A DNA stretch of 36,270 nt, from NCBI GenBank assembly GCA_017613535.1, contig JAGADO010000123.1, positions 1 through 36,270 on the forward strand, given 5' to 3'. The notes below the pieces were generated by a model. That model saw nothing but the letters and a program-made list of their open reading frames with translations. It did not search any database and was not told where the DNA came from. Of the stretch, positions 7,277 to 15,422 are shown in pieces. The DNA comes from Clostridia bacterium (GTDB taxonomy: Bacteria > Bacillota > Clostridia > UBA1212 > UBA1255). Numbering within the stretch: position 1 is the stretch's first letter; each line of letters opens with the position of its first letter. Position numbers and translations under genes: made by a program.

Positions 7277-9358
7277 ATGAAAACAAAACTATCACCTCAG
7301 AAACTGTTATTTATTGTCATTACGTCGCTCATACTGTCGATCGCCGCGGCATTTGCAGGGTCGATCTGCGCCAGTAAACTGAAAATAAACGTGAAGACAG
7401 GCATCGGAAACATACTTACGTGGATATTCGCCGCGCTGACGCTGCTCTTCATCATCCTTGCCATTACCGGCATCATCATAAAACGCAAAAAAGCCAAAAT
7501 AAACATAGAAGAATTTACAGGCAGTCTGGCGGAAAAGAAAAACGAGGTACAGAAAAACGTTGCCGCCGCAGAGCGCAAACTGATGGGAGCGAAGACCAGG
7601 CTAATACTGTTTGAGGTGTTCACCTGGATCTATGACTTTCTGCTTGGCTTTATAATCGGCATGCTGACGCAGAGGCTTTTTATAGTTCCGGCCGTATTTC
7701 TGTTCGCAATAACGTTATCGCGCTATGCGTACAGGAACAATAAATTTGCATTTGCAGGTTATTCCGAAGAGGCCGATTACCCGGCGCTGTACGAGATCGC
7801 GTACGAAGCGGCAAAGAAAAACGGCGTTGATAATAAGATCCGCATCCTTATCGGTTCCGATTGCTCGGCATCAGTCGCGCTGATAGGCGACACTGTATCG
7901 CTCCTCGTAGGCTCGATCATGCTCTCCGTGCTTGACCGCGCTGAGTTCTACAACGTGATGCTGCACGAATTTGCGCACATCAAAAAGATGAACTGGCACA
8001 TTCTGATGAGCAGCTCGAGCATCGAAAACCGTATCAGGGGCGTAAGAAGCACACTGTTCTTCGGACCGCTTATGATATTCTACAACGCCGTTGACGTGCC
8101 GTTCGTCTACGAATCCGTGACGTATAAAACATTCTCTTCGATCATTGCCGAGAACGACGCAGATCGTGCGTTTTCCGAGTTCGGAGACGTTTCTAAAGCC
8201 GCTTCGGCATCAACTAAGATCTGCCTCTACACCGATTTTGAACGCGAGATATCGAAGTTCCTTAAAAACTCCGAATACTACCGCGACGAACAGCCGCGCC
8301 AGTTCATTGTCGCATCATACATCGAATCGTTCAAAAAAGCGCTCACCGAACGCTGGGATTTCTGGAAATCGATCCACGAGAAAGAAATTTCTGCACCGCT
8401 GGCAACGCATCCTCTGCTTCGTGACCGTATTGAGAGTATGGGCGCGTCTCTTTCGGAGGTCGCGCTTGAGCTTCCGGACAATAATTCGCGCTTTTCCGGC
8501 TGCGAGGCAAGGTTCCGCGACGATTGCGTAAGGGCGGTGGCTCATTGCGACAGAATGATTTCGGACAGGCGCAAGGCGGGCAATGACGACTACTCCGAAG
8601 GCCGCCGGAAGAATTATCTCGAACCGCTCAGAAGGGTGGAAGAGTGGGAAAAAAAGGGAAAGCCGCTCACACCCGACACGCTGAAACAGGTCTGCAGGGA
8701 TCTGTTTGAAATTGACCGCGCGCAGGAGGCGGAAGAGGTGTGCGACAGGGCGATCGCCGAGTTTAATACGGAGGACGAACGCGCACACGCATATTATCTG
8801 AAAGGATCGGCATTGCTCGAAAACTACGACGACAGCGGCATTGATCTGCTGTACCGTTCCGCGGAAACAAACTCGAATTACATCGATGACGTCATCAGCG
8901 CAGTGGGCAAGTATGTCTATCTGATGGGGCTCAGGGACAAGGCAGATGAGTATGAAGCGTGGTCGAAAGGCAAGTTACAGGAGCAGAAGGACAAGTTCAG
9001 CCATCTGAGCGGACTTTCGGTGAGGGACGATCTCACTGAGGAGCCTCTTGAGGGTACGATGCTTCAGGATCTCGTGTCGTATTTCGTTTCGGTCGGCGGT
9101 GACAATATCGAGCGTATCTACCTCGTGCGGAAGGTCATTTCCGAAGACTTTTTCACGAGCTATTTCATCATCGAGTTTGCCGCCGGTGCCGGTGAGGATG
9201 CAAAGGATAAGGTGATGAATGCCGCTTTCGAGCGCCTCGATACCGGTTACGACTGGCAATTCTGCCTTGACGTTTACGGCAAGGAATTCGAGGCTGCTCT
9301 TAAGAAGGTCAAAAATTCGTGCGTGTATGACCGCGGCACCGGTCACGGGCCGAAGTAG
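7277..9358 (+). CDS. Membrane-bound M48-family (HtpX/Ste24-like) zinc metallopeptidase with helical tail
   Basis: A 693-residue integral membrane protein. Four hydrophobic segments occupy about residues 9-30, 43-65, 112-130 and 133-150. The zinc motif HEFAH is at 230-234, and the third ligand is probably Glu292 in ENDADRAF, as in M48 peptidases. A large hydrophilic, helix-rich region (about 400-690) follows; it contains an ALLENYDDSGIDLLYRSAE-type segment resembling TPR repeats and may hold substrates or partners. It starts 31 bases after the Rrf2 gene and may be cotranscribed with it, though a sulfur link is not evident. Its last 16 bases overlap the end of the convergent lipoprotein gene. 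M48 enzymes usually handle membrane-protein quality control; the TPR-like tail is reminiscent of BepA but much longer. Confidence 0.82.
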   Translation: MKTKLSPQKLLFIVITSLILSIAAAFAGSICASKLKINVKTGIGNILTWIFAALTLLFIILAITGIIIKRKKAKINIEEFTGSLAEKKNEVQKNVAAAERKLMGAKTRLILFEVFTWIYDFLLGFIIGMLTQRLFIVPAVFLFAITLSRYAYRNNKFAFAGYSEEADYPALYEIAYEAAKKNGVDNKIRILIGSDCSASVALIGDTVSLLVGSIMLSVLDRAEFYNVMLHEFAHIKKMNWHILMSSSSIENRIRGVRSTLFFGPLMIFYNAVDVPFVYESVTYKTFSSIIAENDADRAFSEFGDVSKAASASTKICLYTDFEREISKFLKNSEYYRDEQPRQFIVASYIESFKKALTERWDFWKSIHEKEISAPLATHPLLRDRIESMGASLSEVALELPDNNSRFSGCEARFRDDCVRAVAHCDRMISDRRKAGNDDYSEGRRKNYLEPLRRVEEWEKKGKPLTPDTLKQVCRDLFEIDRAQEAEEVCDRAIAEFNTEDERAHAYYLKGSALLENYDDSGIDLLYRSAETNSNYIDDVISAVGKYVYLMGLRDKADEYEAWSKGKLQEQKDKFSHLSGLSVRDDLTEEPLEGTMLQDLVSYFVSVGGDNIERIYLVRKVISEDFFTSYFIIEFAAGAGEDAKDKVMNAAFERLDTGYDWQFCLDVYGKEFEAALKKVKNSCVYDRGTGHGPK

Positions 9359-11286
9359 AATCCCGCGCGCCCGATCGGTGCGGCGTCGCCGGTGGTATAA
9401 AACGCGGCCGCACCGTCAGATGCGAAAGAGCAGTTATCCGCCCATTTAAACATGATCGAAGCGGGACCGTCAATGCCGAGAACGGACTTGGGGATCGACA
9501 CCATCAGCTTGTTTTCGCTGATGCGGCAAGGAACGGTTGAAAGCGGCTTTACGGAGTATTCCGTGCCTGCCTCGAGCGCTCCAAGGTACATCGAGCCGTC
9601 ATTGTCCGGTGCCTTATAATTCAGCACAAAACTGTACCCGTTCCAGGTCGAAGCCGGATCCGCTCCGTCTATTCCGATAAACAGGTTCATCCAGTTTTCG
9701 CCCTCCGCTGCGGTTATGTCTTCAGCCGTAAGCACGAAGAAATACACGTTCTCCGCATCCTCGCAGACCTTGAATTCGACGAAATCGTTGCGGCCTGTAT
9801 TATCCGTATATTTTTCGCTGCCCCAGCCGCTCGTCTTGCGCACAGCCGTGTCTCCCGCGTAATCCCTGTATAACGCCTTGATATCGTTCCATTGCGCGAA
9901 ACCGCCGCTGATATCGATCGGACGGTTGTTGCGGGAATTGTCGACTGTTACGCCCTTGAATTCGCGCACGTACGACATCATCTGCATGTAGTAATTATCG
10001 CCGTATCCGCCTTCCATCGGTTCGACGTCGCGGCTGCCGTTCAGCGAGGCATTGTCAAGGAACACTATAGGTCCGTCATTTTTGACCGGTCCCTGGTACG
10101 TCGAGGGCTGCCTCTGGGCGACCCACTCGTTCCATCCGGTAATGAAAATGATCTCGGGATCGATCGTCATTGCCCACCTGAACTGTTCCTCAAAATTGTA
10201 TCCGTAGAGGTATGCATCGGGGGCCGGATCGTTGGCCCCGTCGTGCCAGCTGCGCGAGCGGTCGTTGGAGCCGTACCACGAAACAGCGCTTAATTTATAC
10301 GTCTGATTGTGCTGGGCGAGGGAGATGTTGACAACTTCTTTTCTTCCGTTCAGGCCGTATACCGCGTCGCTCGTGAGCAGTCTGTCAAATTCCATCCACG
10401 GGAAGCCGTCGTCAATTTTAGCGCTCATCGGCCACTGACTTGCTTTTATGCGGAAGAATTCGCTGACCTCTGCCGTAGCTTCTCCGGGCACCCCGATTAT
10501 CATCGGCTTTCCGTCCCAGTTAAACCACAGGCTTTCGTATTCGGGGTGTTTTTTGTATACAGTTTTATAGATCGACGTCATCGTTTCACCTGAGTTTGTG
10601 TTGGTGAGGAAGCAGACTTTCGGCACGTTCCAGCCCTGATCCTGGTATTCTTTTAAGATCTTCATCAGTGCAAGAGCGTTGTTCGCGTACGTCGGTCCGT
10701 TCGACGTGTCGAATACGAGGAAGTCTATTCCCGCGTCGGTCAGCATCTGTACGTGTTTTCTCATGACCCATTTGTCGCTTGATTTGTAGTATCCGAACAA
10801 CGGTTTTCCCCAGAAGTGGAATGCGTTTACCGGTCCGCCGCCTGCTTTCATCCACGCTTTTTCCGATTCGAGCGCGCCTTCGACTTTCGCGATCTCCGTG
10901 TTATCGTACAGCGCCGTTCCGTGTTCGCCGAGCCACAGGAAATAGAAGAGTCCTACGTATTTTCCGTCGCGTTTCTGCGTCGCGGTGGTTTCGTTTACGA
11001 GCACTCTTCCGAGGTCGTCAACGGCTCTGCTGGCTCTTTCTGTGAGCGCCGCTGTGTTTGCGTAGTTATCGTCGTCCGTCACGACCATCTGTTCGACCGG
11101 CGGGAGCGTGGCTTCCGGTTTTTCGGTGGTCAATTCATCCGGCGTTTCTTCCGGGGCTTTTTCCGGTGTTTTTTCTTCGCCGGTTTGCCTGACCGTGCAT
11201 GCTGTGAGCATCATTACCGACGCTACCACTGCCATCAGCAGCATCGTTCCGATCCTGGTCAATATATTTTTCTTTTTTGTTTTCAT
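9343..11286 (-). CDS. Lipoprotein glycoside hydrolase, GH99/GH71-like, with C-terminal CBM9/DOMON-like domain
   Basis: A 647-residue exported lipoprotein: basic N-terminus, hydrophobic core, lipobox LTAC with Cys30, then an acidic/Pro/Thr linker to about residue 70. A TIM-barrel-like region (about 100-460) carries YVGLFYFLW, DAGIDFLVFDTSNG and FITGWNEW (Glu387, a plausible catalytic acid), a pattern shared by GH99/GH71-type and WbsX-like proteins. The last 170 residues (DFVEFKVCEDAENVYFFV..., then a VPCRISENKLMVSIPKS-like strand) resemble CBM9/DOMON-type sugar-binding domains. The ATG at 11286 is chosen over a GTG at 11295: GGAGAG at 11300-11295 is 8 bases from the ATG but abuts the GTG. It is divergent from the GH43 gene. 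Substrate unknown; alpha-mannan-like chains are known for GH99 relatives. Confidence 0.78.
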   Translation of the reverse strand: MKTKKKNILTRIGTMLLMAVVASVMMLTACTVRQTGEEKTPEKAPEETPDELTTEKPEATLPPVEQMVVTDDDNYANTAALTERASRAVDDLGRVLVNETTATQKRDGKYVGLFYFLWLGEHGTALYDNTEIAKVEGALESEKAWMKAGGGPVNAFHFWGKPLFGYYKSSDKWVMRKHVQMLTDAGIDFLVFDTSNGPTYANNALALMKILKEYQDQGWNVPKVCFLTNTNSGETMTSIYKTVYKKHPEYESLWFNWDGKPMIIGVPGEATAEVSEFFRIKASQWPMSAKIDDGFPWMEFDRLLTSDAVYGLNGRKEVVNISLAQHNQTYKLSAVSWYGSNDRSRSWHDGANDPAPDAYLYGYNFEEQFRWAMTIDPEIIFITGWNEWVAQRQPSTYQGPVKNDGPIVFLDNASLNGSRDVEPMEGGYGDNYYMQMMSYVREFKGVTVDNSRNNRPIDISGGFAQWNDIKALYRDYAGDTAVRKTSGWGSEKYTDNTGRNDFVEFKVCEDAENVYFFVLTAEDITAAEGENWMNLFIGIDGADPASTWNGYSFVLNYKAPDNDGSMYLGALEAGTEYSVKPLSTVPCRISENKLMVSIPKSVLGIDGPASIMFKWADNCSFASDGAAAFYTTGDAAPIGRAGFYFGP

Positions 11287-11324
11287 TTTCCGCACTCTCC
11301 GCTTTACGTTCGTTTCGTGTCAAT

Positions 11325-11353
11325 AATATACATCATACGGGGGGGAATGGCAA
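11325..11353 (-). promoter_or_regulatory. Promoter of the GH99-like lipoprotein gene
   Basis: On the minus strand, -35 TTGCCA (11353-11348), 17 bases, then -10 TATATT (11330-11325), 39 bases before the ATG. The -35 is formed by the first unit of the heptanucleotide repeat. Confidence 0.55.
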
Positions 11354-11424
11354 GTTGCAAGTGGCAAGTTGGAAATGGCAAATGGGAAATGGGAAATGGC
11401 AAGTGGCAAATGGCAAATGGGAAT
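11348..11424. repeat. Heptanucleotide tandem repeat, 11 units
   Basis: Eleven consecutive 7-base units with consensus TGGCAAR. Variants are TTGCAAG, TTGGAAA, TGGGAAA and TGGGAAT. It lies in the 249-base region between the divergent GH99-like and GH43 genes. Several units read TTGCCA on the minus strand, a -35-like hexamer. The period is 7, so open frames across it are artefacts. Confidence 0.9.
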
Positions 11425-11433
11425 TGACCCGGC

Positions 11434-11462
11434 TTGAATAGTTTGTGCGAAATCGGTATAAT
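11434..11462 (+). promoter_or_regulatory. Promoter of the GH43 gene
   Basis: TTGAAT (11434-11439), 17 bases, then a perfect TATAAT (11457-11462). This puts transcription start near 11469 and rules out any GH43 start codon upstream of it. Confidence 0.75.
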
Positions 11463-11535
11463 TCCAGCAAGAATGATGCAGGGAAGCGCGCGTATTTTTG
11501 TGGCATACCGCTGCTTAAAAGGGGGACCGGAAGCA

Positions 11536-12792
11536 ATGAACCCGATATTGCCGAGAACATTCCATATGGCCGACGCAGAAGCACACGTCATGCCTGACGG
11601 GAGGCTGTATATTGTCGGCTCGACCGATACGTCCGGAAGCGGCACGTACTGCGGAACCGTCCACCACATCTGGTCTACAGATGACCCCGCGCTCGAAAAA
11701 TGGATCGACCACGGCGTTGTGTTCGAAAATTCCGAAAGATCGCCCGGAATACCGTGGGCGAAGGGCGTGCCACTGTACGCACCTGATATGATACACAAAA
11801 ACGGCAGGTACTACCTGTATATGTGCGGCGCAAACGCATTCGAAGCCGTCGCCACCGCCGAAAAACCGGAAGGACCGTACACTGATGCGTGCAAGATCGA
11901 AGGAGCAGACGGAGACAGCATTGACCCGGCGATTTTTGTTGACGACGACGGAAGTGCGTACTACCTGTGGGGCCAGTTCCACCTGCGCGGCGCGAAACTG
12001 AAAGACAATATGTACGAGCTTGATATGAGCACGTACACGGACAATATATTGACCGAACAGCTCCACGGCTTCCATGAGGGCTCATCGCTGCGCAAGATCG
12101 GGTCGCGTTACTACATAGTTTACACGGATATATCGCGCGGGCGGGCAACATGTATGTCGTATGCCGTGGCGGATTCGCCGCTCGGACCGTATAAAAAAGG
12201 CGGAGTTATTGTCGACAACATCTATTGCGATCCGGGAACGTGGAACAATCACGGCTCGATCCAGGAATATAAGGGGCGTACGTTCGTGTTCTACCACCGC
12301 TCGAGTCAGAACAGCGGCACGAGCAGGAGAGTATGCGTCGAACCGATCACGGTCCGGGACGACGGTAGCATCCCCGAAGTGCCGATGACATCGAACGGCG
12401 CGAGCGACCCGATAGACGCGTTTTGCGAAATAGACGCATCGCTCGCTTGCCGTATGAAAGGCAGCCTGTATATCGTTCCGGACCCGCAAAATCCCGGTGC
12501 CGAAAAGCTTACGAGCTGCGGCGGGGGCAACTGGACCGAGGCTTGGGCCGAGTACCGCACGGTCGATCTTGGCTCGGGAGCGCACCGGTTTTTCGTCAAT
12601 GCTTCGGGCTTTGGCAGCATCGTTTTGATGACGGAGAAGGATGGCCGGATCGGCAGGGCGGAGGTCAATACGGACGGCGCTGTTTTTTCCCGTTCCGGGG
12701 CGGTCCTGGACAAAGTTCCTTCCGGCGTCCAGACCGTATGGCTGCTGTTTGACGGAAGCGGAATGGAAGTCAGATCGTTCGGGTTTGAATGA
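11536..12792 (+). CDS. Glycoside hydrolase family 43 protein, cytosolic
   Basis: A 418-residue GH43-type enzyme, expected to be a five-bladed beta-propeller acting on xylose- or arabinose-containing oligosaccharides. The three acidic catalytic positions can be placed at Asp13 (ADAEAHVMPDGRLY), Asp130 (IDPAIFVDDDGSAYYLWG) and Glu181 (HEGSSLRK). The propeller spans about residues 1-300, and the last 110 residues look like a beta-sandwich of CBM6 type (WAEYRTVDLGSGAHRFFVNASG). There is no signal peptide, so it should work on imported oligosaccharides. The ATG at 11536 has AAAAGGGGG upstream; longer in-frame readings start inside the promoter. It is divergent from the exported GH99-like lipoprotein, suggesting outside-then-inside processing. 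Confidence 0.88.
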   Translation: MNPILPRTFHMADAEAHVMPDGRLYIVGSTDTSGSGTYCGTVHHIWSTDDPALEKWIDHGVVFENSERSPGIPWAKGVPLYAPDMIHKNGRYYLYMCGANAFEAVATAEKPEGPYTDACKIEGADGDSIDPAIFVDDDGSAYYLWGQFHLRGAKLKDNMYELDMSTYTDNILTEQLHGFHEGSSLRKIGSRYYIVYTDISRGRATCMSYAVADSPLGPYKKGGVIVDNIYCDPGTWNNHGSIQEYKGRTFVFYHRSSQNSGTSRRVCVEPITVRDDGSIPEVPMTSNGASDPIDAFCEIDASLACRMKGSLYIVPDPQNPGAEKLTSCGGGNWTEAWAEYRTVDLGSGAHRFFVNASGFGSIVLMTEKDGRIGRAEVNTDGAVFSRSGAVLDKVPSGVQTVWLLFDGSGMEVRSFGFE

Positions 12793-12872
12793 CCGCGTCT
12801 GGTTGACCGGAACATTTTTCGCTTTTTTGTGTAAAATATGCGTAAAATTGCCCGAAAAAAGCAAAAAAGTGC

Positions 12873-12902
12873 TTGACGCATAAAAGCCGGACGGAGTATA
12901 AT
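12873..12902 (+). promoter_or_regulatory. Promoter of rplU-prp-rpmA
   Basis: TTGACG (12873-12878), an 18-base spacer and TATAAT (12897-12902). An A/T-rich inverted repeat (CTTTTTTG...CAAAAAAG) lies just upstream and could act as an UP-type element or as the end of the GH43 transcript. Confidence 0.8.
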
Positions 12903-12908
12903 ACTCTG

Positions 12909-13049
12909 GTGCCGCTCTTACGGGGCTCCCTAAATGCTTTAAAACCGTCATCCTGAACAGGGGCTGAAAGACGGAAAAGCTGCCCGCGGAATACGGTCGC
13001 GCACGGACCGCAGCAAAGGCGAGATTTTTAATGGAGGTGCAAAACGGGA
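12909..13049 (+). promoter_or_regulatory. Long 5' leader of rplU, candidate L21 ribosomal-protein leader
   Basis: About 140 bases separate the predicted transcription start from the rplU ATG, which is long for this genome. The leader contains several GC-rich segments, including a stem CGGTC (12994-12998) / GACCG (13006-13010) shortly before the GGAGG ribosome site. Firmicutes rplU operons are known to carry an L21 leader RNA. I did not fold the sequence against that model, so the family call is tentative. Confidence 0.4.
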
Positions 13050-13361
13050 ATGTATGCAATCATAGCTACAGGCGGAAAGCAGTACAAAGTCGAAGAAGGC
13101 GATTTCGTATTCGTTGAAAAGATTCAGGGCGAAGTCGACGACGTCGTTAAACTTGATAAAGTACTTGCGCTGTCCAGCGGTGACGAGATCAAATTCGGAG
13201 CTCCTTACGTAGAAGGTGCTTCTGTCGAAGCGAAGATCGTTAAGCAGGGTAAGGGCGAAAAAGTCCGCATTATCAAGCATAAAGCTAAAAAAGGCTACAG
13301 GAAAAGACAGGGCCACAGACAGCCTTTCACTCAGCTGTCAGTTGAAAAGATCAACGCGTGA
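13050..13361 (+). CDS. rplU: Large-subunit ribosomal protein L21
   Basis: A 103-residue protein of the normal L21 length. It opens with [14 protein letters not shown] and carries the conserved C-terminal RRNA-binding stretch [19 protein letters not shown]. It binds 23S rRNA in the 50S subunit. It is the first gene of rplU-prp-rpmA, the standard Firmicutes order, preceded by TGGAGGTG. Its stop overlaps a possible GTG start of prp, so the two are closely coupled. Confidence 0.98.
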   Translation: MYAIIATGGKQYKVEEGDFVFVEKIQGEVDDVVKLDKVLALSSGDEIKFGAPYVEGASVEAKIVKQGKGEKVRIIKHKAKKGYRKRQGHRQPFTQLSVEKINA

Positions 13362-13366
13362 CCGAA

Positions 13367-13702
13367 ATGATAAATATCAGAACTAGCCGGTTTGAAAACG
13401 GTGCTTTAAGCGGGTTTACCGTGAAAGGGCACTCGGGATACGCCGAAGCGGGGAGCGACATTATTTGTGCGGCAGTGAGCGCCCTGTGCTATACGGCGGC
13501 AGGTTATTTTGAATCGGCGGGACCGTACGGGATCAGATACGAATATAAGGAGAAAGACGGCTATATGATGCTGAAACTCCTTGAGACCGGATCGGACGAA
13601 GGAAAGATCAGAGCAGCAGCGGTTTTGGACGCCTGGCTGATCGGAGTTAAACAGATACGAAGCTCGTACGGCGGAAAATACATCAGGATCACTGACACTT
13701 AA
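13367..13702 (+). CDS. prp: Ribosomal-processing cysteine protease Prp
   Basis: Cysteine protease (111 residues) that trims the N-terminal extension of ribosomal protein L27 before ribosome assembly in Firmicutes and relatives. The catalytic dyad is visible as GHSGYAE (His22) and [12 protein letters not shown] (Cys34), at the positions reported for Staphylococcus aureus Prp when translation starts at the ATG at 13367. A GTG at 13358, overlapping the rplU stop, would add three residues and is less likely. The gene sits between rplU and rpmA, and the L27 encoded 16 bases downstream carries the matching cleavable extension. Older annotations call it YsxB or DUF464. Confidence 0.94.
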   Translation: MINIRTSRFENGALSGFTVKGHSGYAEAGSDIICAAVSALCYTAAGYFESAGPYGIRYEYKEKDGYMMLKLLETGSDEGKIRAAAVLDAWLIGVKQIRSSYGGKYIRITDT

Positions 13703-13718
13703 ACCGGAGGTACAGGTT

Positions 13719-14000
13719 ATGCTTAAAATTAATTTACAGCTGTTCGCTCATAAAAAAGGACTGGGCAGCTCTAAGAACGGCAGAGATTCCGAATCCAAGC
13801 GCCTTGGCGTGAAGAGAGCGGACGGACAGACCGTTCAGGCCGGTACCATTCTCGTAAGACAGCGTGGGACGAAGATACATCCCGGCGAGAATGTTGGCAT
13901 CGGTGTTGACTATACCCTCTACGCGAAAGTTGACGGAAAAGTCGCTTACCGCAGACTGGGCAGAGATAAGAAACAGGCAGTCGTCGTAGCAGAAAACTGA
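13719..14000 (+). CDS. rpmA: Large-subunit ribosomal protein L27, with cleavable N-terminal extension
   Basis: A 93-residue protein of the 50S subunit whose mature N-terminus reaches the peptidyl-transferase centre. The first nine residues, MLKINLQLF, form the Firmicutes-type extension; cleavage by Prp after Phe9 would expose the conserved [15 protein letters not shown]. The body [23 protein letters not shown] continues the typical L27 sequence. GGAGG precedes the ATG. A strong intrinsic terminator follows, separating it from obgE. Confidence 0.98.
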   Translation: MLKINLQLFAHKKGLGSSKNGRDSESKRLGVKRADGQTVQAGTILVRQRGTKIHPGENVGIGVDYTLYAKVDGKVAYRRLGRDKKQAVVVAEN

Positions 14001-14025
14001 CGTTGCCGCGAATACACCTTGAAGG

Positions 14026-14058
14026 GGCTGCCGTTATTGAAATTTCGGCAGCCTTTTT
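14026..14058 (+). terminator. Intrinsic terminator after rpmA
   Basis: Perfect 8-bp stem GGCTGCCG (14026-14033) / CGGCAGCC (14046-14053), 12-base loop, then TTTTT (14054-14058). It ends the rplU-prp-rpmA transcript; some read-through into obgE is possible because no clear promoter lies between the terminator and obgE. Confidence 0.9.
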
Positions 14059-14087
14059 GGTAATCAGAGCAAGCGCGCAGGTGGGTT

Positions 14088-15407
14088 ATGTTTATTGACA
14101 GGACAAAGATCACAGTGACTTCGGGCAGGGGCGGAGACGGATGCGTTTCGTTCAGGCGTGAGAAATACGTCAGTGCGGGAGGCCCGGACGGAGGAGACGG
14201 CGGAGACGGCGGCGATATCGTTTTTGAGGTCGATCCGCGTACTTCCACGCTTATGGACTTCAGGTTCAGGCATAAGTTTACGGCTCAGAACGGTTCGAAG
14301 GGCGCGGGATATAAGAAGACCGGTAAGAGCGGCGACGATCTGGTGATCGGCGTTCCGCGCGGCACGCTCATTTATGACGATGCTTCGGGAAGACTGCTGG
14401 CTGATCTGAAGGATGAAGACAGCAGGATCGTGCTTTTAAAGGGCGGCAAGGGCGGTCAGGGTAACCAGCACTTTGCTACGGCGACGCGGCAGGTGCCTAA
14501 TTTCGCGCGCGCAGGCGAGGAGGGCAGGACGCTCGAACTTCGTCTCGAACTGAAGATGATCGCAGACGTCGGTATCGTGGGATTCCCAAGCGTCGGAAAA
14601 TCGACGCTGTTGTCCGTAACGACTGCCGCAAAGCCCGAGATAGCCGAATACCATTTTACCACTATTGTCCCGAACCTCGGCGTAGTTTACTGCGGCGAAG
14701 ACGGATCGGGATTCGTACTTGCCGACATCCCTGGACTTATCGAGGGGGCGGCAGAAGGTGCAGGGCTCGGTCATGAATTTCTCCGCCACGTCGAAAGGAC
14801 GAGGCTGCTTCTCCATGTGATCGACGTATCAGGTTCGGAGGGAAGAGATCCGTTCGAAGATTTCCTGGCAATCAACAAAGAACTTTATAATTTCGATCAG
14901 GCGCTCGCGAAAAGACCGCAGATAATCGTTCTGAATAAGGTCGATATGGACTCTGACGGGAGCAAAACCGAGGCGTTCATGAAGAAATTCGATGAATGGC
15001 TTGAGAAAAACGACGAAGAAATACGTGAAAACCGTGAAAAAGGCGCGTATAAAGTATTCACCGTCATGGCCGCGATCGCCGAGGGCACGGATAAGCTGAT
15101 GAAATATACCGGAAGCATCCTTCACAACTTCGAACCTGAAGAGTTCGTTGTCGAGGGGCTGCCGGAAGAAAGCACGGAGAACGACGACGCGTACGAGATT
15201 CATATCGACACGGACGGAGCGTACAGCGTAACGGGCCGCAGGATACGAAACCTTGCCCTGTCGATAAATATGACGGACCAGGAATCGTTCGGATACTTCC
15301 AGATGCAGCTCAGAAAGAAGGGCGTCTTCGATAAGCTAAGAGAGATGGGTATTAAGGACGGAGACACTGTGCGCATATACGAATGCGAATTTGACTTCAT
15401 GGATTGA
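14088..15407 (+). CDS. obgE: GTPase Obg/CgtA
   Basis: Essential GTPase involved in late 50S assembly and stress signalling. The 439 residues show the three Obg domains: the glycine-rich Obg fold (1-158; GGDGGDGGDIVFE, GGKGGQGNQHFAT), the G domain (159-about 335) with the P-loop GFPSVGKST from residue 165, DIPGLIEGA as G3 and LNKVDM as G4, and the C-terminal OCT domain (about 355-430) typical of Gram-positive Obg. The start follows GGTGGG. DUF4364 follows after 15 bases, so the downstream genes may be cotranscribed. Confidence 0.97.
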   Translation: MFIDRTKITVTSGRGGDGCVSFRREKYVSAGGPDGGDGGDGGDIVFEVDPRTSTLMDFRFRHKFTAQNGSKGAGYKKTGKSGDDLVIGVPRGTLIYDDASGRLLADLKDEDSRIVLLKGGKGGQGNQHFATATRQVPNFARAGEEGRTLELRLELKMIADVGIVGFPSVGKSTLLSVTTAAKPEIAEYHFTTIVPNLGVVYCGEDGSGFVLADIPGLIEGAAEGAGLGHEFLRHVERTRLLLHVIDVSGSEGRDPFEDFLAINKELYNFDQALAKRPQIIVLNKVDMDSDGSKTEAFMKKFDEWLEKNDEEIRENREKGAYKVFTVMAAIAEGTDKLMKYTGSILHNFEPEEFVVEGLPEESTENDDAYEIHIDTDGAYSVTGRRIRNLALSINMTDQESFGYFQMQLRKKGVFDKLREMGIKDGDTVRIYECEFDFMD

Positions 15408-15422
15408 TCTTCGGAGGAAATA

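Noticed and set aside
10816..11427. Plus-strand 203-codon frame ending in GKWEMGNGKWQMANGN-like repeats
   Set aside because: Antisense to the lipoprotein gene and then runs through the 7-base tandem repeat; the peptide repeat is only the translation of that DNA repeat.
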